A stretch of 64,000 nt of DNA, taken from Hermodice carunculata. Its lineage: Eukaryota; Annelida; Polychaeta; Eunicida; Amphinomidae. How positions within the stretch are numbered: the stretch's first letter is position 1; the number at the start of each line of letters is the position of its first letter. Below, one piece after another: positions 59,001-64,000 of the stretch. Where the stretch lies: assembly GCA_964020975.1 (NCBI GenBank), contig CAXHWN010002633.1:379074-443073 (forward strand), in the 5' to 3' direction. The translations under genes were made by a program, and so were the position numbers. A model generated the notes under the pieces. That model was not told the origin of the DNA, did no database searches, and saw nothing but the letters and a program-made list of their open reading frames with translations.

Positions 59001-61228
59001 TATAATTGTACGTACATCTAGAATACTGAAGGCATCGTATCTTTAGCAATCTTGAGAATTAAAGCTACAAGAGCTTATTCATTGGAGTCTGAGAGATGAA
59101 AACAGTCATGACACTGGTAAGACATTACAGTACCATGCACATCTACTTGTACTATAGGAACTGAAGGTCCTCTACCTACGGTCCTCATCATATCCTGCTT
59201 ATTCAAGCTCAACCATCAGAATCCAAAACCTATACTTATTTTGACTAATAAATGATTAAAAGTCGAGCCACGTTCAACAAATTTAATCTAACATGGGGTC
59301 TAAATCTTCTCAGATATATGACTAGGTAAGACCTATGTTGAAGATGTCTTAGAAATATCTAAGTCTTGTCTGTTTATCTTTTTCTTGGACAAAATGGCTG
59401 TGGGATAACCTGTATGTCATTTTCAACCATTGATCCCAGCTGCTTTTTAAGCCTTTGCACAATCTCACCAGAGGGCAGCACCTACATGCCCATGCATGCT
59501 TTGTGTCATGGGTTGCTGATCTTTGTCCACATGGCCGTGATATTTTGCAGGAGATTCACAGCACTGACTGTCCTTAATACTGATAACAGTACTTCTGACT
59601 GGACAAGTGCTACACTTGATAGGCAAGATTTGTCAGATGTCAATAATATTACATGGTATGTAGGCAGATAACAGACAGCTGTGTTCTTCCAGCATCTACA
59701 AGCAAAACATGGGAGGGAGGGAGGGAGGGAGGAAGGGGACGGCAGTTGCTGGCCTTCTAATAATTTCTCAAATTTTAAAAGGAACCTCAGTGTTTGGTAT
59801 CATTACCTTCAGGACCCACTATTCTATTACAATCTAGTCTTCTTTTTGCCCCTCATCTCTTTGGGTTGGGGGCCAAGGTTGATGCTGCAACAGTCTTGGC
59901 AGCAGACTATTGTATTGTAATCTGAGACCACTCTTCACACAATTAATCTTTAAGGCCCCCCCCCCCCCCCCCGCCCCTCCGGTTCCAGTTGAAGACGTAG
60001 GCCATGATAGTCACACAATTTTGTGAGGGAGGTAGTCAATGGAGGGTGGGGTGGTGAAACAATGCACCATTGCCCCTGCATAAGGGCAGTGCTGACTCAT
60101 CTGCCCTATTACTGGTAATTTTTAGCATTATTAGAAATCATTTATGTAATTATCATCTCCCCTCTCAGCGCTGCAGGGAGGCGGTTAAGGCCAGGATAGT
60201 CACTAAGGCATCTGGCTCAAGAAACAGTGTGCTGCCAAGGCCAATCACACGGACTGATCAGGAGCTGCGAAATCCTTAGCTAAATAGCAAAAACAAAATA
60301 AAGAATTCAAAAAATCCAACCAACCATGTCCTTCAATAATATTCATACTAGGATGACTTAGCCATTTCCTAAGCATGTTAGCCAAATGGAAGAAAGATTA
60401 GCATTTGACTAATTGGTAGACAGCCAGAATCATCCCTGCTTCTAACTATAATATAGTAATACTGTCAGTATGTGTCTGTACTTTTGTAGAACCCATTCAA
60501 AGTACAGTGGTTCCCCTCTTGTGAAGCCACCCGAAATGCACCAGAAATGTGGCCTTGCAAAACAGCTGGCCTCTCAGCAGGGGGATAATATAGTGTAAAG
60601 ACTACATTTACTGCATTATGAAGTGGCCTCTCAAGAGGGGGATGGCCTCTCGTCTGCAGGGCTTTTCATAGGGGGACCACTGAAGCCCATTTTTTTGTGA
60701 AAAAGTTAGTGCATCTATCAGTTCTACTCAAAAATTTCAGAAGAATAACAGGTGGTCTTGTTTCTCGACCTTTATCCTGTGTAGGACCAAAATCTGACTT
60801 GGCAATGAAGTCGTGAGGCTATCATGTCATTGCTGAAACCTTTAGAAAATTAAATGGTGTACTGTATGTGTGCTTGACATGCTAAAAACTCTCAAATTGT
60901 GAATCTAACAGTTCCTTGTCACATGTATATCCTTCTCACAGCTGATCGATTAACAGAGATATGTATTGCAAAATTTGAAGAAACTGTCATGTAAGACAAA
61001 AGAATGACAGGTCATTAGTTCGTAGGAATTCCACCAGGTGTCAGACACAAATTTCTGCCACATGACTGTTCACAGGGCATTCATGCCTGTGTTTCCTTCA
61101 CAAGCTAAAGTCTTGGCTGCAGAAGACAGAAGGTGCCATTTCACACGTACCTTTTTTATATTTGCATGTTTTATTTTTTCTAATGCTATGCGTACTTTCT
61201 CCGCTTTCAATTTGGCTGCTTGCTCTGC
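34287..61228 (-). CDS. MRL-family adaptor (Mig-10/RIAM/Lamellipodin), 5' end beyond the window
   Basis: Eight minus-strand exons (61151-61228, 58581-58740, 56396-56517, 55654-55719, 49400-49543, 46449-46559, 44850-44951, 34287-36542) join in frame through GT-AG sites and give 1012 residues plus stop. In order: a coiled '[20 protein letters not shown]' helix, RA domain (about 27-120), linker, PH domain (about 150-261, '[18 protein letters not shown]', '[20 protein letters not shown]', '[12 protein letters not shown]'), then ~750 residues of Ser/Pro-rich tail ending 'LPPPPPELL' and '[13 protein letters not shown]', as in vertebrate lamellipodin. The family binds Ras/Rap GTPases, PI(3,4)P2 and Ena/VASP and promotes leading-edge actin. 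The two LPPPP sites fit EVH1 ligands, and PxxP sites fit SH3 ligands. N-terminal talin-binding exons would lie past 64000. RAPH1 versus APBB1IP cannot be chosen; many invertebrates have one MRL gene. Confidence 0.93.
34990..35212 (-). repeat. Coding minisatellite: 11-residue repeat in the MRL tail
   Basis: About six to seven 33-bp units encode [11 protein letters not shown] and variants ([33 protein letters not shown]). Three central units are almost identical at DNA level, which points to recent unequal exchange or slippage. The frame is kept throughout. Vertebrate lamellipodin has no such repeat that I recall. Confidence 0.9.
37026..37200. mobile_element. TA-flanked MITE, GTACC family, copy 2
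   Basis: The left end CAGTGGTACCTGCTGTATG and right end CATACAGCTGGTACCACTG are near-perfect inverted repeats, flanked by TA at 37024-37025 and 37201-37202. The total is 175 bp. The arms pair inward ('caaccactgccatgagcagcc' region against 'ggtggcc'). This is the best-preserved copy. Confidence 0.85.
37298..37900 (+). repeat. Hairpin-terminus repeat with 'accaagtttgaag'-type body
   Basis: It starts AACAACAGGACTGTG, then 'tcagctgaccttcaatg' and 'actgaagtggtcctgtgaactt', as at 26651 and 39386. The body holds 'agcaccaccatgtagtgaacaa' style blocks and decayed 'ccagtgaatccatctg'. Non-coding. Confidence 0.5.
39386..39480 (+). repeat. Hairpin-terminus repeat, short copy
   Basis: AACAAGATGACTGTTACAG, then 'tgctcagctcaccttggatg' and 'actgaagtggtcctgtgagct'. 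It ends just before the 2.0-kb TIR element. Confidence 0.55.
39496..41493. mobile_element. 2.0-kb nonautonomous DNA transposon, TTAA ends, CpG-rich core
   Basis: The left end TTAAGGTAGCGATCTAGTGA and the reverse complement of the right end, TTAAGGTGGCGATCTAGTAA, match at 18 of 20 positions. TTAA at both edges fits a piggyBac-type target duplication. The interior is visibly richer in CG than the surrounding intron and holds GTCACGTGAC at 39703-39712, but no transposase frame was seen. It could be a host regulatory block captured between inverted ends. Confidence 0.65.
42106..42441. repeat. Large inverted repeat (fold-back) beside a Penelope-like fossil
   Basis: The left arm 42106-42234 and right arm 42326-42441 are inverse copies. 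The outer 26 nt ('gttttgtgccagatctc' and its inverse) match exactly. 'gatgagaggaagt' and its inverse close the arms around a ~91-bp loop. Poly-A/poly-T-rich segments inside the arms differ in length. Confidence 0.85.
42436..42666 (+). mobile_element. Penelope-like element fossil: GIY-YIG nuclease piece
   Basis: The translation includes '[21 protein letters not shown]', the usual start of the GIY-YIG endonuclease of Penelope-like elements, preceded by a Cys-rich 'CRYCTCFN' segment. The copy is a broken fragment. Downstream lie a 15-bp perfect stem and the 15-mer shared with 652-666. A second fragment of the same type is at 57403-57642. Confidence 0.65.
42772..43760 (-). mobile_element. DIRS-like retroelement fossil (reverse-transcriptase region)
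   Basis: Minus-strand frames carry '[20 protein letters not shown]' and '[10 protein letters not shown]', typical of DIRS/Ty3-type reverse transcriptases, with an upstream Cys-containing segment as DIRS elements have. It is broken, with several disruptions, and old. Termini were not found. Ty3-type remains an alternative. Confidence 0.65.
44523..44769. mobile_element. TTAA-flanked MITE, subfamily 1
   Basis: It starts TTAACCCTATCCCCTTGAA and ends TTGAAGGGGGGAAAAGGGTTAA (first 18 nt pair). Length 247 bp including the TTAA at each edge. The right end lies 81 bp from the PH-domain exon boundary at 44850. The ends fit piggyBac-type MITEs. A further right-end-like piece ('ttcaagggggaaagggttaa') lies near 25249-25268. 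Confidence 0.75.
44850..44951 (-). CDS. MRL gene exon: PH domain C-terminal part
   Basis: Thirty-four codons, phase 0 at both ends: '[20 protein letters not shown]' and '[14 protein letters not shown]', nearly identical to vertebrate RIAM and lamellipodin, including the C-terminal PH helix with its Trp. The acceptor is TGTTTCAG and the donor AAG|GTAAGG. Confidence 0.97.
45511..45760. mobile_element. TTAA-flanked MITE, subfamily 2
   Basis: It starts TTAACTCTTTCTGTGCC and ends GGCACTGAAAGAGTTAA, one mismatch when inverted; 250 bp including TTAA at each edge. Near the right end an imperfect hairpin (about 45679-45716) is followed by 'gctgttgactcagtc'. A second copy begins at 63781. Confidence 0.8.
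46449..46559 (-). CDS. MRL gene exon: PH domain middle
   Basis: Thirty-seven codons, phase 0: '[20 protein letters not shown]' and '[16 protein letters not shown]', matching vertebrate 'SRDLVCFLQLDHVNVYYG' and '[13 protein letters not shown]'. The acceptor is TTCACCAG and the donor AAG|GTAAAG. Confidence 0.96.
46640..48960. repeat. Mosaic of 'accaagtttgaag' repeats in an MRL intron
   Basis: At least six copies of the block 'aggtacatttccaccaaatttc' or 'catcaagtttgaagtgaat' followed by 'tttggagaagaagt' lie near 46765, 46995, 47955, 48145, 48430, 48700 and 48890, with decayed ends between them. All are non-coding, diverged and in the same orientation. Confidence 0.7.
47463..47790 (+). repeat. 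Three ~145-bp units, each with TGACCTTGGG and CAAGGTCA
   Basis: Units start near 47468, 47612 and 47749. Each opens with GTGACCTTGGG or TTGACCTTGGG, then 7-11 nt, then TCAAGGTCAC, so each has an inverted pair of nuclear-receptor-like half sites. They then share 'acatgtgcaa' and 'ctcaaatagtt'. The third unit is partial. Confidence 0.75.
49400..49543 (-). CDS. MRL gene exon: PH domain N-terminal part
   Basis: Forty-eight codons, phase 0: '[20 protein letters not shown]' then '[20 protein letters not shown]', 'YNPKGKSK'. The '[12 protein letters not shown]' stretch is the basic beta1-beta2 region where PH domains bind phosphoinositides. The acceptor is GTTTCAG and the donor AAG|GTGAGA. Confidence 0.97.
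49558..49835 (+). repeat. Short hairpin-terminus element, possibly complete
   Basis: It starts AACAAGAGGTTCAGGACAG, carries 'cttgacctttcaaggtcatt' and 'gtttaatagtaagcatgggcc', and ends 'cagaggatgcataatta', the same right-end sequence as near 22840. About 278 bp. It begins 14 bp upstream of an MRL acceptor in genome order and lies in the intron. Confidence 0.5.
49993..52016. mobile_element. 2.0-kb nonautonomous DNA transposon, TA ends, CpG-rich core
   Basis: The left end CAGTACCTATTTCGCATTCG and the inverse of the right end, CAGTACCAATTTCGCATATG, match at 17 of 20 positions. TA flanks both sides (49991-49992, 52017-52018). About 240 bp at each side form diverged inverted arms that share 'gctagca', 'gccagaaatt' and 'gagcacgct' blocks. 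The core, about 50.33-51.78 kb, is rich in CG with GTCACGTGAC at 51723-51732. No transposase frame is visible. Mariner-like ends are suggested. Confidence 0.75.
52535..52718. mobile_element. TA-type MITE, GTACC family, copy 3
   Basis: The left end CAGTGGTACCTGCCTGTATG and body ('caaccactg', 'tttttgtggccact', 'cagtaacaggtcacctgc', 'agccacatacagcaggt') match 37026-37200 throughout. The right end is decayed (GGTACC kept, terminal CACTG lost). The minisatellite starts directly after it. Confidence 0.8.
52724..53632. repeat. Minisatellite with 36-bp and 26-bp units in higher-order pattern
   Basis: About 27 units. The long unit is 'ctcaataacaacagaagacc' + 'actgactaagtctctc' (36 bp). A 26-bp unit lacks ten bases ('tctctaacaaaagaccattg' + 'actaag'). 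Short units recur after every two to four long ones. Minus-strand frames of 12-residue period are artefacts. It lies in the MRL intron 49544-55653. Confidence 0.9.
53640..55140. other. Intronic stretch without a supportable feature
   Basis: Poly-C/poly-A at 54529-54557. The open frame 54848-55168 on the plus strand shows no known domain and partly overlaps a (TA)n tail. Confidence 0.5.
55150..55600 (-). mobile_element. LINE ORF2 C-terminus and 3' UTR
   Basis: The minus-strand frame ending at 55312 reads '[20 protein letters not shown]' and '[21 protein letters not shown]', the classic C-terminus of non-LTR retrotransposon ORF2. '[17 protein letters not shown]' precedes it. About 150 bp of UTR then run into AATAAATTAAG and (TA)n at 55148-55164. 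It is 5'-truncated, as LINE copies usually are, and lies in the MRL intron in sense orientation. Confidence 0.8.
55654..55719 (-). CDS. MRL gene exon: RA-PH linker
   Basis: Twenty-two codons, phase 0: '[20 protein letters not shown]' + 'IQ', aligned with vertebrate 'NYLLGRKETSEMADRNKEVL'. The acceptor is CTTCTGCAG and the donor CAG|GTGAGG. Too short to find without its neighbours. Confidence 0.9.
56396..56517 (-). CDS. MRL gene exon: RA domain second half
   Basis: Two bases complete a split Glu codon, then '[20 protein letters not shown]' and '[20 protein letters not shown]', matching vertebrate 'RIFEDHENLVENLLNWTRDS' and 'ERIEKYALFKNPQ'. The acceptor is TTGTGCAG and the donor GAG|GTGAGT. 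Confidence 0.96.
57185..57290. repeat. Tandem repeat with ATTCTAGAAT, three units of about 45 bp
   Basis: Each unit reads 'caggatatattctagaatg' then 'gactt' and 'ag'. ATTCTAGAAT contains TTCNNGAA, the core of a heat-shock element. Intronic. Confidence 0.7.
57403..57642 (-). mobile_element. Penelope-like element fossil, nuclease region, copy 2
   Basis: The minus-strand translation '[20 protein letters not shown]' and 'ESSNPVYL' aligns with the 42.44-kb fossil. It is a broken fragment; extents beyond the frame are not clear. 57650-58470 shows nothing further I can name. Confidence 0.55.
58581..58740 (-). CDS. MRL gene exon: RA domain first half
   Basis: 53 codons plus one base (ATG G|GTCAGT): '[20 protein letters not shown]', '[20 protein letters not shown]', '[13 protein letters not shown]'. 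It matches vertebrate 'LVIRVHMSDDSSKTMMVDER' and 'DWSLVETVSELQM'. The acceptor is TTTTCCAG at 58742-58741. RA domains of this family bind active Ras/Rap. Confidence 0.96.
60505..60682. mobile_element. TA-type MITE, GTACC-like family, copy 4
   Basis: The left end TA|CAGTGGTTCCCCTCTT and right end GGGGGACCACTG are inverted repeats; 178 bp. 'gtggccttgcaaaac' and 'gtggcctctcaagaggggg' arms also pair. The right flank is AA rather than TA. The same size and CAGTGG end suggest a related subfamily. Confidence 0.7.
61151..61228 (-). CDS. MRL gene exon: coiled helix before the RA domain
   Basis: 26 codons, phase 0: '[20 protein letters not shown]' + 'HANIKK', matching vertebrate 'EEQAAKMKAEKIRVALEKIK'. 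The acceptor is TTTTACAG and the donor AAG|GTACGT. It is the most 5' exon in the window. I found no further exon between 61229 and 64000, so upstream coding sequence is presumably beyond the edge. Confidence 0.95.
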
Positions 61229-61689
61229 CTGTAAAACAAAAAAAAAAGCAAAATTTAAAGAAAAAAAATTCTAAGTAAATTTTCAACTTTTATAAAAGCA
61301 AGGCTGTTTTTTTTTTTCTCATTTATGTCCTTTCTTTGCCACGTGAAAAATATCTGGAACAGTAAATAGCAATTACATGTACTGTCACCTCGACTGGAAA
61401 CAACCTGATCAGAGTTGCATCTTAACTATTTCAATAAATACTTCGAAATGATCATATTGAGTTCACTTCCGAAGAAAATGTGTCACAGGATCTTTTCCTG
61501 TTCCCACAAAACAGTTCAGTTTGCACATACATGTATTACATTGTACTTACCTGTTAGTATATGTTATACTCTATTTACCATATGGTACATGTAACATTGT
61601 ATTTACATTTCACAGCTCAAATACACAGACCATGACATATTGTTTTTATTTTCACTGATTTCAACATTTTTGTGGTAAGTTTTCGCTAC

Positions 61690-62060
61690 TGCATCTGGTG
61701 TATCTATACTCATATACAGCACATCCCTGTATCTGTACAGGACATTCCTGTATCTGTTCAGCACCTATCTGTATCTATACACCACATACCTGTGTATATA
61801 TACAGTACATATCTGTATATATACAACAGATAAATGTACCGGCATCAACAGAGCACATACCTTTACATTATATACATGTACATTATGTGTATACGGCAAA
61901 GACGTACATATATACAGCACAAACCTGCACGTATACAGCAGACATGTATATACACCAGTACAGCACATACTTGTATCAACATTGATGATACACAGCACAA
62001 TACTGTATTTATACAGCAATTACCTATCCCTGCATTTATGCAGCAATTATTTATCCCTGC
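61690..62060 (+). repeat. Degenerate minisatellite of ~22 bp units
   Basis: Units of the form 'cctgtatctatacagcacat' recur about 15 times with many substitutions. Immediately downstream is the (TC)n tract. Confidence 0.75.
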
Positions 62061-62106
62061 ATTTATATTTATGCTGAGTATATCTGTGTTTATTGCATTT
62101 CAGTGC

Positions 62107-62309
<203 letters not shown>

Positions 62310-62379
62310 CCACCCACTTATGCCCACACACAAACCCAATTCCACCTGTTCAAATTTTCCACGCCAGGAGTGAATGAAA

Positions 62380-62760
62380 ATGTGTGAACAGCCCATCCTC
62401 AGATACTCTTAACCTAAAATAAGCCCAATCCTGTTCCATGGGTACTTAGAAATATTTATGTGCAGTTTCAAACCCATCAACAAAGTGGTTTTGCATATGA
62501 GAGACTTTTTTTTCAACTTTTCCCAAAAAATGACACCACCCCACCAAAAAAAAAAAATATTATGAAGAAATATGCCAATATATCAATTTGATTGTTCGAG
62601 GTCACTCAAAGTTGAAGTTAACAACACCAAAGAAGCCCATAAAGTACTTTCCCATTAGAGTTTAATAGTAACCATGAGTGTAAGATCCACCATTACCACG
62701 ATTTAAGCCAATATGTCAATTTGACTTCACAATGTCTTCAGTTCTGCGGTTACAGGACAG
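62380..62760 (+). repeat. Interspersed repeat of the 'tttaatagtaaccatg' family
   Basis: 'agtttaatagtaaccatga', 'gatccaccattaccacgat', 'ccaatatgtcaatttgac' and 'gaggtcactcaaagttgaag' repeat blocks seen at 20.7-22.7, 26.9 and 49.7 kb. The rest of 62.76-63.78 kb shows no feature I can support. Confidence 0.6.
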
Positions 62761-63780
62761 TCCACTGAGGGTAATGAAATATACTGAATACATAAACTTG
62801 ACAGGAATATAGTGTTGGGTGATTACATGGGCGAAGAGTCCCAATAATCAATGACCAGTCCAGAGTCAGTTCCTATAACTGGTGGTCTGTGGAGGCATGG
62901 GTGATGAGGGACCAGTTTCACAGGCCAGAGAAATTTACATGCAGCTGAAATTACCTGCAAGTTTGATCTTGAAAGTGAGCGATCATGCTCACAATCTCAT
63001 AAGGAGAGAAAAAAATATGGACATACATCATTTCTTTCAAGCTGAAAGTTGTGGAAACCAAAAAAAAAAAAAACCATGTCTGATGCATCCTATGAAGTAA
63101 GCACTCGCCAAAATTTGGTAGGTGTAGGTCTGATGGTGTAGATTATACGGCGCAGACAAGTTCTGCCACGGGTGGGACTGAGGAACAAGGCGCGAGGGAC
63201 CAATAAGCTGATGAAGTGACATATGTATGATATATATATACATGACATATGCTGTCAACCATGTGTATCACTGTCATACACAAGCTGCACAGCGTACTTA
63301 ATTTGTCAGGTCCATTTTTTTTTTTCGTTTTTATCACTGCAATATGAGCATGTGTTGCCTGTATTTACACCAGCCGCAACAGATAAAAGTCAGTGCGGGT
63401 GTGGTAACACCCCATGTAGAATGTTAGCGCTATCAACACAGATGCATAGTCAACAGACATTATCTTTATTTCCTCTTTCATTTGAAGGTCCATGAAAAAA
63501 AACCCATAAATTTTTACTTATCAGTTCCATACACTGGTTCGTGTTGTTATCGCTGCAATCAATATACCATTAACAATCAGATGCAGACATTTTATCATTT
63601 GAGTGACATTTATGGTTTTCGATTCATGCAGTAATGCAAAAGTGAAACAAGCAATAATTATATTGTTTGTTGCTGGGATTGGATTGGTTGAGGCAAGTTG
63701 AACAAACAAAATCCTCAAATACTAATTCTGTTCCCTAGAAAGAATAAAATCATGGAAAATTTTGTTCCTGGTCAAGTTCT

Positions 63781-64000
63781 TTGACCCTTTCAGTGTCACC
63801 TGCAACTGAAGTCGAACTACTTAAAGTAAACTGTTCCGAATTATAAGTAGGATGCTAGATGCATATTGCTTGTGAAAAGATCATTTGTTCAAGTACCAGC
63901 ATATCTGTAGTTACATAGAATAAACAGTCCAGTTCAACAGCTTTCCTCGGCATGCCGAGGAAAGCTGTTGACTCAGTCTAAAACGTGGCACTGAAGGAGC
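63781..64000. mobile_element. MITE subfamily 2, second copy, cut by the window edge
   Basis: It starts near TTGACCCTTTCAGTGTCACC and reaches GTGGCACTGAAGGAGC at the window end, matching both ends of 45511-45760. The interior shares 'caagtaccagcat' and 'ctgtagttacat'. It contains a 36-bp perfect palindrome. Confidence 0.7.
63935..63970. repeat. 36-bp perfect palindrome
   Basis: 18 bp (CAACAGCTTTCCTCGGCA) followed at once by its exact inverse, centred on GCATGC between 63952 and 63953. It sits at the subterminal hairpin position of the MITE. Confidence 0.97.

Overview
The window is eukaryotic nuclear DNA from an animal: two intron-rich genes with canonical GT-AG splice sites lie in AT-rich sequence packed with short interspersed repeats, microsatellites and LINE fragments. 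Frequent ACATGTAC tracts, many TCAAGGTCA-bearing repeats and AACAAGAG-type hairpin repeats suggest a marine invertebrate, perhaps a bivalve or other lophotrochozoan. The species cannot be fixed from the sequence, and this guess rests on remembered repeat types.

Layout. 1-8.2 kb holds no gene I can support: degenerate repeat copies, (TA)n arrays, a cluster of CACATGTG-like palindromes, a LINE reverse-transcriptase fragment and a ~145-bp tandem repeat. 9.8-18.8 kb (+ strand) carries a complete five-exon DNAJC28 gene (J domain plus the DUF1992/DJC28 domain, 391 aa), with a possible NRF1-type promoter near 8.26 kb. 18.8-34.3 kb is gene-free as far as I can see: MITEs, (TA)n arrays and a mosaic of short interspersed repeats. 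34.3-61.2 kb (- strand) carries eight exons of an MRL-family gene (Mig-10/RIAM/Lamellipodin; RA-PH adaptor with a long proline-rich tail); its 5' exons lie beyond the right edge. The two genes are convergent.

The MRL introns are the main mobile-element store. They hold two ~2.0-kb CpG-rich elements with terminal inverted repeats (39.5-41.5 and 50.0-52.0 kb), four copies of a TA-flanked MITE family with GTACC ends (two in these introns, one in a DNAJC28 intron, one more in the MRL intron near 60.5 kb), two complete TTAA-flanked MITEs, Penelope-like and DIRS-like fossils, a 0.9-kb minisatellite with a 36/26-bp higher-order pattern, and a ~195-bp (TC)n tract.

The two genes do not form an evident pathway. 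DNAJC28 is a J-domain cochaperone-type protein. MRL proteins link Ras-family GTPases and phosphoinositides to Ena/VASP and actin at the leading edge. The most distinctive observations are a tyrosine-containing 11-residue repeat inside the MRL tail, the TIR-bounded CpG-rich elements, and a repeat population that spreads nuclear-receptor-like half sites and hairpin termini. No wholly new gene system was recognised.
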